This document shows, one piece after another, positions 35,205 to 43,617 of a stretch of DNA of 64,000 nt (position 1 is its first letter; the number at the start of each line of letters is the position of its first letter). A program made the translations under genes and the position numbers. This DNA comes from Myxococcus fulvus (GTDB taxonomy: Bacteria; Myxococcota; Myxococcia; Myxococcales; Myxococcaceae), in contig NZ_FOIB01000012.1 in NCBI RefSeq assembly GCF_900111765.1, forward strand, positions 1 through 64,000, written 5' to 3'. The notes below the pieces were generated by a model. The model was not told where the DNA came from. It was given only the letters and a program-made list of their open reading frames with translations, and did not search any database.

Positions 35205-36398
35205 ATGGCTGCTGGCTCACCTCGTGTCCTTCTCCTCGCTGAACGCTTCCCGCCTGATATCGGTGGCCTTGCTCGCAGCGGCGCCCGCACCGCGGGGGCC
35301 CTGGCTCGACTCGGGGCTCGGGTGGAGGTGCTCGCCTGGACCCGCACCGCGGCTCCCGGCGCGCTGAGCACACTGGACGATGCGGGCGAGGTGACGCCGT
35401 TTGCTCGCGGTGTCACGTTGCATCGGCTGGGGCTCTTCGGCAGCAGTGACCTGTCCATGCAACACACGCTGGATGTGCTCGGGTATCTGCACTCGCGTCG
35501 GCGCTATGACCTGGTCTGGGGGCACTACCTGTCACCGCCGGGGTTCCTCGCCGTGGTGTTCGCCGCGTCTGTTGGCATCGCCTCCACCGTGAGTGCTCGC
35601 GGCAATGACGTGGACCAGCACATGTTCCCGCCCGGTGACTTCGCTCGCCTGCTGTGGACGCTCCAGCGCGCGGATGTGCTCACCGCGGCTTCCGCCGACC
35701 TGGGCCGGAAGATGAGCATGCTGCTCGGCAAGGACGGCCGCGTGGAGGTCATCCCCAACGCCGTCGACACCGAGGTGTTCTCACCGGGCCCCGCGGATGT
35801 CTCGCTGCGCACGCGGCTGGGCATCGCTCCGGATGAAGCGGTGCTCGGCTTCTCCGGAGAGCTTCGTCACAAGAAGGGGCTGCCGTTCCTGCTCTCCGCG
35901 CTCTCGGAGGTGCGGCGCACCCGGCCCGCGTGTTTGCTTGTCATCGGTGAGGTGCGGCCTCGGGACGCCGAGCACCTCGTCGCCTTCCGCGCCGAGCAGC
36001 CCGAGGATGGAGCTCGCATCATTGTCTCGGGCGCGCTCGAGACACCGGAGGCCATCGCCGCGCACCTTCGCCTGTGCGACCTGTATCTCCAGCCGTCCCT
36101 GTGGGAAGGCATGCCGAACGCACTGCTGGAGGCGATGTCCTGCGGTCTGCCCGTCGTGGCCAGTGACGCGGGTGGAATCCCCGAGGCCGTGGACCATCAG
36201 CGCAACGGCTTCATCGTCTCCAAGGCGTTGCTCAATCACCTCGGACAGGCGTGTCTCGACGTACTGTCGCTGTCCTCGGAGCACCGCGCCGCCATCGGCG
36301 CCGCCGCGCGCCGCCGCATCCTGGAGCGCTTCCAATCCGAGGCCGAGGCGGAGGTGCTGCGCCGGGTGCTCACGCGCGCCGTTCCTCGCGTGGGATGA
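35205..36398 (+). CDS. GT4-type glycosyltransferase
   Basis: A 397-residue GT-B fold glycosyltransferase. ATG 35205 gives MAAGSPRVLLLAERFPPDIGG, the usual N-terminal strand and Gly loop; an in-frame GTG at 35172 is possible. The C-terminal donor-binding domain has the family E-x7-E motif (EGMPNALLEAMSCGLPVVAS) and VIPNAVDTEVF. It would transfer a sugar from a nucleotide-sugar donor, probably in capsule, LPS or glycan synthesis. It ends 29 bases inside the 3' end of the convergent glycosyltransferase gene. Confidence 0.88.
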   Translation: MAAGSPRVLLLAERFPPDIGGLARSGARTAGALARLGARVEVLAWTRTAAPGALSTLDDAGEVTPFARGVTLHRLGLFGSSDLSMQHTLDVLGYLHSRRRYDLVWGHYLSPPGFLAVVFAASVGIASTVSARGNDVDQHMFPPGDFARLLWTLQRADVLTAASADLGRKMSMLLGKDGRVEVIPNAVDTEVFSPGPADVSLRTRLGIAPDEAVLGFSGELRHKKGLPFLLSALSEVRRTRPACLLVIGEVRPRDAEHLVAFRAEQPEDGARIIVSGALETPEAIAAHLRLCDLYLQPSLWEGMPNALLEAMSCGLPVVASDAGGIPEAVDHQRNGFIVSKALLNHLGQACLDVLSLSSEHRAAIGAAARRRILERFQSEAEAEVLRRVLTRAVPRVG

Positions 36399-37602
36399 CG
36401 CCCGTATCCCTGCGCGTCATCCCGAGCTCTGTCTCGTACGCGCTCACCAGCGCCTCGCGGGCCCTCTCCCAACTGAAGTCCCGCTCCACGCGGGCCCTGG
36501 CCCTGTGACTCAGTGACGGACCCAGCTCCGCGTTCGCGCACAGGTCCTTCACCGCCTCCATGATGGCCTTCGGCGAACCCGGCCTCACGAGCAGCACCTC
36601 GTCCGGCCCCGCCAGCGTCCTCACCACCGGCAGGTTCGACGCGATGACCGGGGTCCCCGAGGCCATCGCCTCCAGCAACTTCAGCGGACAGCACCCCTGC
36701 ACGCAGTTGCGGTCGTTCACCGGCAACGGCACCAGCACCGCGTCACAGGCGTGATGCAACGCCGCCAGCTCCGCCTGGGGCAGGGGCTCTCGCAGCTCCA
36801 CCGCCCCCTCCAGCAACAGGTCCCCACACCGGTCCAGCATCACCTTGCGCTGGTGCTTGCGCAGCGGCCCCACCAACGTCAGCACCGCCGGCATCTGCTC
36901 CCTCAAGAGCCGCAGCGCCTCGATGGCGTGATGCACTCCCTGCCACGACGTCATCGTCCCGCTGTACAGCAGGCGCACCGGCTGCCCCGGCGCTCGAATC
37001 CTCGGCGGCGCGTGGCGGAACACCTCCAGCTCCACGCCATTCGGAATCACCCGCACCTTCGACGCCTGCGCGCCGCGCTTCACCAGGTACTCCGCCGTCA
37101 CCTCGCTGGGTGTCACGAGCAGGTCCGCGCTCGCGATACACGCGTCCTCCTGCGCGACGAGCTTGAGCATCAGCTCCGCGTCGTCCGCCACGTCCGGGTG
37201 GTGGTACTTCAGCTCGATGGACGGCAGCCCGTTCACCTCGAACACCAGCGCGTCCGTCAGCGCGGCCTTCCTGGTCGCCACCGGATAGCCCTCGAAGATG
37301 GAGCGCACGTGGACCACCCGCGCCCTCGGCCGGTTCCTCCACCACGCCGCCAGGTGCGTGCGGAACGACAGCGCCTGCGCCACCAGGTCCCGCCCCCTCG
37401 CCTCCAGGGGGTGATACGTCACACCCTCGACCAGGGGCCTGGGCTCCGCGCTCGCCGTGGGGCCGTCCCGGAGCGCCAGCAGGTCCACCCCTCCGAAGGC
37501 CGCGCCCAGCGCCTCCACGAAGGCCCGGATGTGCACGGCTGCTCCCTTGGGGGCCGGGAAGCGGTCGAACGATGCGTAGACGATGCCGGACGCGGAGGCC
37601 AC
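36370..37602 (-). CDS. GT4-type glycosyltransferase
   Basis: A 410-residue GT-B glycosyltransferase. The GTG at 37602 is preferred, as it directly precedes ASASGIVYASFDRFPAPKGAA, the conserved opening strand; the ATG at 37716 would overlap the start region of the divergent gene and adds Arg-rich sequence. Donor-site motifs are VRVIPNGVELEVF and CPLKLLEAMASGTPVIAS. Its last 29 bases overlap the last 29 of the convergent glycosyltransferase at 35205, an antisense 3' overlap that may limit simultaneous expression. Substrates unknown. Confidence 0.85.
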   Translation of the reverse strand: MASASGIVYASFDRFPAPKGAAVHIRAFVEALGAAFGGVDLLALRDGPTASAEPRPLVEGVTYHPLEARGRDLVAQALSFRTHLAAWWRNRPRARVVHVRSIFEGYPVATRKAALTDALVFEVNGLPSIELKYHHPDVADDAELMLKLVAQEDACIASADLLVTPSEVTAEYLVKRGAQASKVRVIPNGVELEVFRHAPPRIRAPGQPVRLLYSGTMTSWQGVHHAIEALRLLREQMPAVLTLVGPLRKHQRKVMLDRCGDLLLEGAVELREPLPQAELAALHHACDAVLVPLPVNDRNCVQGCCPLKLLEAMASGTPVIASNLPVVRTLAGPDEVLLVRPGSPKAIMEAVKDLCANAELGPSLSHRARARVERDFSWERAREALVSAYETELGMTRRDTGVIPREERRA

Positions 37603-37717
37603 GTCATGCGTGCTATCGCGCCTGACCCTCCTCGGCCAACCTCCTCGTTTGCCCCGCTCCCCGCCGACCCATACACTCAGCGCCTCCGTACCGTGGCTCC
37701 GAGGGGGAGCACTCATC

Positions 37718-38611
37718 GTGTCCTTCGACGTCGACCGCTTCCGCGTGGAGAAGCGCTACCGCAACACCGCGCCAGTGTCCGTGCTGATGGAGGACCTGGA
37801 CCTGCTCGGGCACTTCGACGAGCGCATGGCCGCGCAGACCCGGCTCTGGCGCGGTCGCTCCGGCCTCGCCCTGAAGGTTGGCGGGGCCTGCCTCCTCCTG
37901 GCCCTGATGATGCGGTTGTCGTTCCCGTGGCCCGCGGCGGTGCTGGCGGTGTCGGGGGCTGTGTCGCTGCTGGCCTCCCTGGGGCTGTACCTCAAGTCCT
38001 CCGGCTTCGCCGGGTGCGACCTGGAGGACCGCCGCTACCTGCTGCCCGCCCGACTGCTGCGCCCGCTGCTCCGGGACATCGACCCCCAGGAGCCCGTCAC
38101 GCTGGAGCTCGACTTCCAGCCCATCGACCATTCCTCGAAGTCCACCCGCCATGGCAAGACGCCCACCGGCTGGGAGACGAGCGACTACGAGGACCCGTGG
38201 CTGTCCCTCCAGGCCCGCCTGCGCGACGGCACCCACCTGCGCCTCTCCCTCACCGAGTGGCTCCAGAAGCGCATTCGCACCCGGCGCAACCCGCGCGGCA
38301 AGTACAAGACGAAGCAAAGGAGCAAGAGCGCCACCTTCCTCCAGGCCCAGCTGCGCGTGAAGCCCGAGCGTCACCCCGGCCTCGTCCAGATGCGCGCGCA
38401 GGCCCAGCAGGCCGTGAAGCTGCCTCCCAAGGTGAAGCTGTCCCGGCTCGACGTGACGGAGGACAAGCTCGCGATGCGCGCCCACATGGACTCCGAATGG
38501 AAGGTGGAGCCGGACGCCACGCGGGCCTGCCTGATGATGCTGTTGAGCCTCTTCCAGGTGCTCCACGCCTCCTCGGCGCGCGGCAAGCACCTCACCTCGA
38601 GGGCTTCATGA
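37718..38611 (+). CDS. Unknown membrane-associated protein, first gene of a four-gene operon
   Basis: About 297 residues starting at GTG 37718, which follows GAGGGGGAG at 8 bases. Residues 1-45 are charged, and about 50-95 contain two hydrophobic helices (GGACLLLALMMRLSFPWPAA and LAVSGAVSLLASLGLYL). The rest is soluble and basic, with KSTRHGKTPTGWETSDYEDP and a lysine/arginine-rich segment. No family recognised. The stop overlaps the next start (ATGA), so translation is coupled to the downstream lipoprotein. Confidence 0.75.
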   Translation: MSFDVDRFRVEKRYRNTAPVSVLMEDLDLLGHFDERMAAQTRLWRGRSGLALKVGGACLLLALMMRLSFPWPAAVLAVSGAVSLLASLGLYLKSSGFAGCDLEDRRYLLPARLLRPLLRDIDPQEPVTLELDFQPIDHSSKSTRHGKTPTGWETSDYEDPWLSLQARLRDGTHLRLSLTEWLQKRIRTRRNPRGKYKTKQRSKSATFLQAQLRVKPERHPGLVQMRAQAQQAVKLPPKVKLSRLDVTEDKLAMRAHMDSEWKVEPDATRACLMMLLSLFQVLHASSARGKHLTSRAS

Positions 38612-39261
38612 GCCGCCTCCCACTCCTCCTGTGTCTGTTGCTCGCCTGGGGCTGCTCGCGCCCCTCCGGCTCCGAGCCTCCCCAGGCCCCCACGACCACC
38701 GCCGCTTCCGCGGAGGACGTGCCCCTGCCGGGCAAGCTCAAGTTCAAGGACGGCGACGGTCGCGAGCGCTTCTCCCTCAAGCCCAAGGACGACGGCGCCA
38801 AGCTCGTCGACGGTGACGAGCGCGAGCTGGCGCGCCTCAAGTGGAAGGGCGCCTCCCTCAAGGTCTCCGGTCCCGATGATGTCGCGCTGGGGTATGTGCT
38901 CGCTTCGTCCGGTGGCGCGCTCATCGTGCGCGACGGCGAGCAGCGCCAGGTGCTCTACACGCTCTCCATCCAGGGCCCCGGCTGGCGCCTCACCGACGCC
39001 AAGGGCGCGCTGCTCTACACCGTGTCTCCTGATGACGAGGGCGCTCGTGTCCTGGATGCGCAGGGCGCGGAGATTGCGCGCGTGAAGGTGCGCGAGGGCA
39101 AGGTGTCCCTGCGCGATGCCCAGGGCAAGACGACGCTCTCCACGCATGCGCTCGTGCGCGCGGACGCGGCGGCGTGCCTCGCCTTCGAGTCGGTGTCCTT
39201 GCCCTTGCGCGTGGCCTTGCTCCAGCAGCTCCAGCAGCCGCCTGCCGGACCCACGCCATGA
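38608..39261 (+). CDS. Small beta-rich lipoprotein
   Basis: A 217-residue lipoprotein (signal MSRLPLLLCLLLAWGC, cysteine 16). The mature part consists of short repeated strands such as KLKFKDGDGRERFSLKPKDD, ELARLKWKGASLKVSG and GEQRQVLYTLSIQGPGWRL, suggesting an all-beta repeat or LURP/tubby-like beta-barrel. Start and stop both overlap neighbouring genes by 4 bases (ATGA). Function unknown; it is probably a partner of the membrane protein encoded before it. Confidence 0.78.
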   Translation: MSRLPLLLCLLLAWGCSRPSGSEPPQAPTTTAASAEDVPLPGKLKFKDGDGRERFSLKPKDDGAKLVDGDERELARLKWKGASLKVSGPDDVALGYVLASSGGALIVRDGEQRQVLYTLSIQGPGWRLTDAKGALLYTVSPDDEGARVLDAQGAEIARVKVREGKVSLRDAQGKTTLSTHALVRADAAACLAFESVSLPLRVALLQQLQQPPAGPTP

Positions 39262-39605
39262 GCCCCGCTCCCGTGAATCATGGTTGTCAGGTGGGCCTGG
39301 GCTTCCTGTTGCCCCGCGAGTGCGGGATGCCCGCGAGCACGCACTGTGAGCTGTGCGGCAAGCTTGCTTGCGAGCTGCATCTGACCCCGCAGGAGGACCA
39401 GATGGTCTGCACGGGGTGCGCGGGCATGCTCTCCGACGATTCGGATGAGGCGAGCACCTACTACGACGACTACGGCTACTACGGTCGTGGCGCGTCGTGG
39501 GGGGGCGGCTCCTCGAGGGACCCGCATGACTTCACCGAGGCGGACGGCGAGAGCCTGCGCCACGAGGAAGATGCCTCCTTCGAGGAGGACCTGGGCGGAA
39601 GCTGA
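39258..39605 (+). CDS. Small Cys-rich (zinc-binding?) protein
   Basis: A 115-residue protein with an N-terminal cysteine cluster (GCQ...ECGMP...HCELCGKLACELHL...MVCTGCAGM) that can form a B-box- or zinc-ribbon-like site, then an acidic Tyr/Gly/Ser-rich tail (STYYDDYGYYGRGASWGGG). It has no signal peptide. ATGA overlap upstream and TGATG overlap downstream place it firmly in the operon. Role unknown. Confidence 0.75.
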   Translation: MSPAPVNHGCQVGLGFLLPRECGMPASTHCELCGKLACELHLTPQEDQMVCTGCAGMLSDDSDEASTYYDDYGYYGRGASWGGGSSRDPHDFTEADGESLRHEEDASFEEDLGGS

Positions 39606-40657
39606 TGACTCCCGCGCGCTGGCTCATCTACGCCTTGGGCGGCGGCATGGGGCACTTCACCCGTGCCTCGGGGCTCGCGCGCAATGCGGCTCGGAAGGGC
39701 CATCACGTCACGCTGGTGACGAACAGCCCCTTCGCGCCCGATGTCCCGCTGGAGGCGGTGCTCGGTCCGGAGGTGCATGTGCACCGGCTGAGCCCGGAGC
39801 TGGGCAAGGCCGCGATGCGCGAGACGGTGGACTGTCTGCTCGAGGGCGTGCGCCCGGACCTGCTCGTGGTGGACACGTTCCCTCGCGGGCTGGTGGGGGA
39901 GCTGGCGCCGCTGTTGCCCTCGCTGCGCATGGGCAAGGTGCTGGTGCATCGCGACTTGAATCCCACGTACGTCGCGCGCTTCGACATCGCCGCCGCGGTG
40001 GAGGACTTCCACCTGCTGCTCGTCCCGGGCGAGGACGCGCCCTTCGCGGGGCATCCGCGCGCGGTGCGCACAGAGCCTTGGTTGCTGCTCGGGCGCGAGG
40101 AGTGGCTCGGGCGCGAGGAGGCTCGTGAGCGGCTGGGCGTTGCGCCTGACGACACGCGTCCCCTGGTCGCGGTGATGGGGAGCGGCAACGCGCTGGAGGT
40201 GGAGGAGGCGGGGCTCATCGCCGCACGGCTTCAGGAGCGGCTCGGTGCCCTGGCTCCGGTGCGGTGGCTCGCGCCTCCGGGGCCTTGGCTCTCCGAGAAG
40301 GCGCCCCGGAAGAAGAACGTGGTGCGTGACGGCGCGCCCCGTCCGTTGCGTGTGTGGCCCGCGTTGGCGGTGATGTCTGGCGTGGACGTGCTCGTCGGCG
40401 CGGGCGGCTACAACACCGTGCAGGAGGCTCGCGTGACGGGCACTCCGCTGGTGGCCCTGGCGCGGGAGCGGCGCTACGACCGGCAGGCGGTGCGGCTGCG
40501 CCCCGAGGAGCTGGCGCGCACGCCCGAGGAGCTGGTGGAGCGGGCCGTGGCGCTGGTGGGCTCGCGCCCCAGGCGCGACCCTCCGAGCTACGCGAACGGC
40601 GCTCGGGACGCGGTGGCGCTCATCGAGCGCGTCCTGCTCGGAGTTCGAGGCCGCTGA
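39605..40657 (+). CDS. UDP-glycosyltransferase/MurG-like protein
   Basis: A 350-residue GT-B protein. The N-terminus WLIYALGGGMGHFTRASGLA is the Gly-rich loop of MurG/GT1-like glycosyltransferases. In the C-half, VDVLVGAGGYNTVQEARVTG is the acceptor/donor loop, and GTPLVALARERRYDRQ follows. It starts at a TGATG overlap with the small Cys-rich gene and closes the operon. It probably transfers a sugar to an envelope or secondary-metabolite acceptor; substrate unknown. Confidence 0.82.
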   Translation: MTPARWLIYALGGGMGHFTRASGLARNAARKGHHVTLVTNSPFAPDVPLEAVLGPEVHVHRLSPELGKAAMRETVDCLLEGVRPDLLVVDTFPRGLVGELAPLLPSLRMGKVLVHRDLNPTYVARFDIAAAVEDFHLLLVPGEDAPFAGHPRAVRTEPWLLLGREEWLGREEARERLGVAPDDTRPLVAVMGSGNALEVEEAGLIAARLQERLGALAPVRWLAPPGPWLSEKAPRKKNVVRDGAPRPLRVWPALAVMSGVDVLVGAGGYNTVQEARVTGTPLVALARERRYDRQAVRLRPEELARTPEELVERAVALVGSRPRRDPPSYANGARDAVALIERVLLGVRGR

Positions 40658-40701
40658 AGACCCGCGCCCGGACCGACACCGCGCGGGACACGGTGAGCGC
40701 C

Positions 40702-40724
40702 GTGCTCCGCGATGAACGGAGCAC
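40702..40724. terminator. Hairpin between convergent genes
   Basis: GTGCTCCG (40702-40709) pairs perfectly with CGGAGCAC (40717-40724) over a 7-base loop, between the convergent stops at 40657 and 40740. No T-run on either side. Confidence 0.55.
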
Positions 40725-40739
40725 CCGGCGCCACGGTGC

Positions 40740-41123
40740 TCAGTGCTTGAGGTCCTTGTGGCCCGGCGCGGGGTCGATGCCGTGCGCCATGATGAAGTGG
40801 TAGAGCACCTGCGGGTCCTCCTTCGGACCGCCCATCAGCTCCACCAGGAAGTGGCCCTGGGTGCCCGAGTCCGGGTCCGGCGCCACGTTCACCTCGGTGA
40901 CCTCACGGCCCGCCATCACCAGCTCGCCCACGAGCACCTTGCCCTTGAGCACCTGGATGATGTGCTGGCGGTCCTCCTCCAACACCACCCAGTGGAAGTC
41001 GTCGTGGTCGTACAGCATCGCGTCGACCGAGCCGCACCGGAGGATGCACTGCGTGTGTTCCTGGAGCCAGCGCCAGAAACCATCGAACTTCAGGGTACGA
41101 CTCGGTTGGGGGAGCATGTCCAT
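40740..41123 (-). CDS. Conserved protein of unknown function
   Basis: A 127-residue soluble protein. ATG 41123 (MDMLPQPSRTLKFDGFWRWL) has GAGGT 7 bases upstream; a longer frame to 41189 lacks a binding site. Visible features are CILRCGSVDAMLYDHDDFHW, an acidic/His cluster, and DPQVLYHFIMAHGIDPAPGHK at the end. No known domain, signal peptide or membrane segment. It is transcribed alone, divergent from the histidine kinase. Confidence 0.72.
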   Translation of the reverse strand: MDMLPQPSRTLKFDGFWRWLQEHTQCILRCGSVDAMLYDHDDFHWVVLEEDRQHIIQVLKGKVLVGELVMAGREVTEVNVAPDPDSGTQGHFLVELMGGPKEDPQVLYHFIMAHGIDPAPGHKDLKH

Positions 41124-41382
41124 GGTGGTGACCTCACGCGCGGCCAGCAGGCTCTCGCTCGCCCGCCTCGCTGAAAACCTCCCTAGCACGATTGCCCGCC
41201 GCCAGCGCTGACACCGTGCGGGGAACCCACCCCCGCGCCGAGCCGCTGTCCACTCGGTGAATCCCCCACGTCCGGGGCTTGTTCCTCCAGTCAGACAGGG
41301 GGCACCGCCGTCTCACCCGTCCCCAGTCCAGGAGGGCTTGAACCGTGCCCCGTCCCGCCCTCGCCACTCTCCAGGAGACACC

Positions 41383-42876
41383 ATGAGCCTGCGCGCCTGG
41401 CTGGCCGCCACCATGGGCGGGCTGGCCCTCCTCACCCTCATCGCCGCCGTCGCGCTCATCGTCCTCACGAATGCGCAGAACCACTCGGCCAACACCCTCG
41501 GCAACTCCGTGGACGGACTGCACATGGCGGAGGAGCTGGAGATCGACCTGCTCAACCACTTCCGCCTCAGCGACGGCGCGGGACCGCAGGACACCCGCTC
41601 CCAGCTCATCCGCGGCCGCTCCGTGGAGAGCATCGAGGCCTCGTTCCCCCTCCTGCTCGACGGGCTGGAGAGGAACGCCGTCAGCGACGCCGAGCGCACC
41701 CTCATCCAGGAGGTGGAGGAGGACTTCGAGCGCTACCTGCAGGTCCAGCGAGAGGCCATCCGCCTGCCCGAGCGCAAGCGCCTGGCCGCCGTGGTGCCCG
41801 CCATGGACGCGGCGCTCGATTCACTCGAGCGACTGGTGCAGCTCAACGTGGAGGAGGCCCGCGTGGCGCGCGACGCCTCGGCGGACTTGAACCGGCTGGG
41901 CAACACCGTGGGCCTGTCGCTGTGCGGCCTGCTCCTGGTGGCCTTCGTCGTGGGCTCGTTCCTGTTGCAGCGCATCGCCCTCCAGCCGCTGAAGGACATC
42001 AGCCAGGCCATGCGCCGCTTCGGCGTGGGCCGCAAGCGCACGCGAGCGCCGGTGGCCGGGCCCACGGAGCTTCGCGACATGGCGAGCACCTTCAACGAGA
42101 TGGCCAACAGCCTCACGCACCAGCAGGAGCAGCAGCTCGCCTTCCTCGCCGGCGTGGCCCACGAGCTGCGAAACCCCCTGTCCGCGCTGAAGCTGTCCAC
42201 CGCGCTGTCCGAGCGAAGCCACGCCCAGCTCACGCCCGAGCGCATGCAGCGCACGCTGGCGCTGGTGGGACGTCAGGTGGAGCGCCTGGACCGGATGGTG
42301 GGGGACCTGCTCGACGCCACGCGCATCGAGGCGGGCAAGCTGGAGCTGCGCCCGGAGGTGCGGGACGCGCGCGAGCTGGCGCGGGGCGTGGTGGAGCTGT
42401 ACCGCTCGAGCGACAGCGGCCACGTGCTCCAGCTGGACGTGCCGGACGCACCGCTCTTCGTGCGCGCGGACCCGGACCGGCTGGAGCAGGTGATGGCCAA
42501 CCTGGTGAGCAACGCGCTGAAGTACTCCCCCGCGGGCAGCCACGTGGAGGTGGCGGTGCGCGGGGAGGCGGAGCACGTGCTCCTGGTGGTGAAGGACCAG
42601 GGCATCGGCATCTCCGAGGAGGACATGGCCATCCTCTTCGCGCCCTTCCAGCGGCTGGGCAACCCGCGCGGCAAGCGCGCTCCGGGGGTGGGGCTGGGAC
42701 TGTCCGTGGCCCGGCGGATCGTGGAGGCGCACGGCGGGAACATCGAGGTGGACAGCGCGCCCGGGGCGGGGTCCTCCTTCTGTGTCCGGCTGGCGCGGGT
42801 GAGCGGCGAGAAGGCGCCCGACGCCGAGGGGCCGGCCGCGGAGGCCCGGGGCGACGGCCCGGACGCCCTGCACTAG
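41383..42876 (+). CDS. Membrane sensor histidine kinase
   Basis: A 497-residue protein with AGGAGA 6 bases before ATG 41383. One transmembrane helix near the N-terminus (LALLTLIAAVALIVL), a helical periplasmic sensor region of about 150 residues, and a second helix (LSLCGLLLVAFVVGSFLL) are followed by HAMP (about 205-250), HisKA with phospho-acceptor H260 (GVAHELRNPLSALKL), and HATPase_c with N box (NLVSNALKYSPAG), DQGIGISEED and GVGLGLSVARRIVEAHGG. All catalytic boxes are intact. No response regulator gene is adjacent, so it is an orphan kinase. Confidence 0.92.
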   Translation: MSLRAWLAATMGGLALLTLIAAVALIVLTNAQNHSANTLGNSVDGLHMAEELEIDLLNHFRLSDGAGPQDTRSQLIRGRSVESIEASFPLLLDGLERNAVSDAERTLIQEVEEDFERYLQVQREAIRLPERKRLAAVVPAMDAALDSLERLVQLNVEEARVARDASADLNRLGNTVGLSLCGLLLVAFVVGSFLLQRIALQPLKDISQAMRRFGVGRKRTRAPVAGPTELRDMASTFNEMANSLTHQQEQQLAFLAGVAHELRNPLSALKLSTALSERSHAQLTPERMQRTLALVGRQVERLDRMVGDLLDATRIEAGKLELRPEVRDARELARGVVELYRSSDSGHVLQLDVPDAPLFVRADPDRLEQVMANLVSNALKYSPAGSHVEVAVRGEAEHVLLVVKDQGIGISEEDMAILFAPFQRLGNPRGKRAPGVGLGLSVARRIVEAHGGNIEVDSAPGAGSSFCVRLARVSGEKAPDAEGPAAEARGDGPDALH

Positions 42877-42976
42877 ACGCAAAGCGTTGCGCGCGACGCT
42901 CGTGTCGTGGAGGCTGGGTGCGCCGGACGCTCGTAGGACGTACCTTCCGGGCCACATGCCAGGAGTCGCAGGGATT

Positions 42977-43576
42977 ATGAAGAATTCGCGCCGGGTCGCG
43001 CCGCTCGCCATCCTGCTGTCCGTGGGAGGACTGGGGGCGTGTGCCTCCCGCCAGACGGCGCCCGAGGCCCCGGTGGCCCCGTCGGCCGCCAGTGCTTCTG
43101 TCGTCCAGTCCACGGAGGGCGGCTTCTCCGTCGCGCTGCCGGGGCCGGTGAGCGAGGAGCGCCGCTCGCAGGTGACGGATGTGGGCGAGGTGACACTCCA
43201 TACGTTCATCGCCGAGCGCAAGGAGTCGTCCACGGCGTACTACGTCTCGTACACGGACTTCCCCGCGTCGGCCGTGTCGCAGGCCAAGCCGAGCGACGTG
43301 GTGTCTCGCGCGAGCATGGGCGCGCTGGAGGCGCTGGGGGCCACGGGTGTGTCCTCGCGGCCGCTGACGCTGGAGGGCTTCCCGGGCTGGGAGGTGGAGG
43401 GCATCTCCGGACCGCGCCGGCTCAAGGGCCGTTTCTACCTGGTGGGGCCCCGGCTCTATCAGCAGCTCCTGCTCCACCCGGAGGGCCAGCCGCCCGCCGA
43501 CGCGGAGGCGTTCTTCGAGTCCTTCCGCCTGGACCCCCAGGTGGCGGCGATGTTGTCGGGCGCGCAGCGCTCCTGA
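42977..43576 (+). CDS. Small lipoprotein
   Basis: A 199-residue lipoprotein: ATG 42977, signal MKNSRRVAPLAILLSVGGLG, lipobox GLGAC (cysteine 22). The mature part after a short Pro/Ala/Ser linker is one alpha/beta domain (GGFSVALPGPVSEERRSQV ... TAYYVSYTDFPASAV ... FPGWEVEG) of a type seen in uncharacterised secreted proteins. It lies 100 bases after the histidine kinase on the same strand and may share its regulation. Function unknown. Confidence 0.78.
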   Translation: MKNSRRVAPLAILLSVGGLGACASRQTAPEAPVAPSAASASVVQSTEGGFSVALPGPVSEERRSQVTDVGEVTLHTFIAERKESSTAYYVSYTDFPASAVSQAKPSDVVSRASMGALEALGATGVSSRPLTLEGFPGWEVEGISGPRRLKGRFYLVGPRLYQQLLLHPEGQPPADAEAFFESFRLDPQVAAMLSGAQRS

Positions 43577-43617
43577 GGGTGCCTTCAGGACGGCGCGTGC
43601 GCTATGCCCGTGCCGTC

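Noticed and set aside
36370..37716. Glycosyltransferase starting at the ATG at 37716
   Set aside because: The extra 38 residues are Arg/Gly-rich and would reach the ribosome-binding region of the divergent gene. The GTG at 37602 precedes the conserved first strand.
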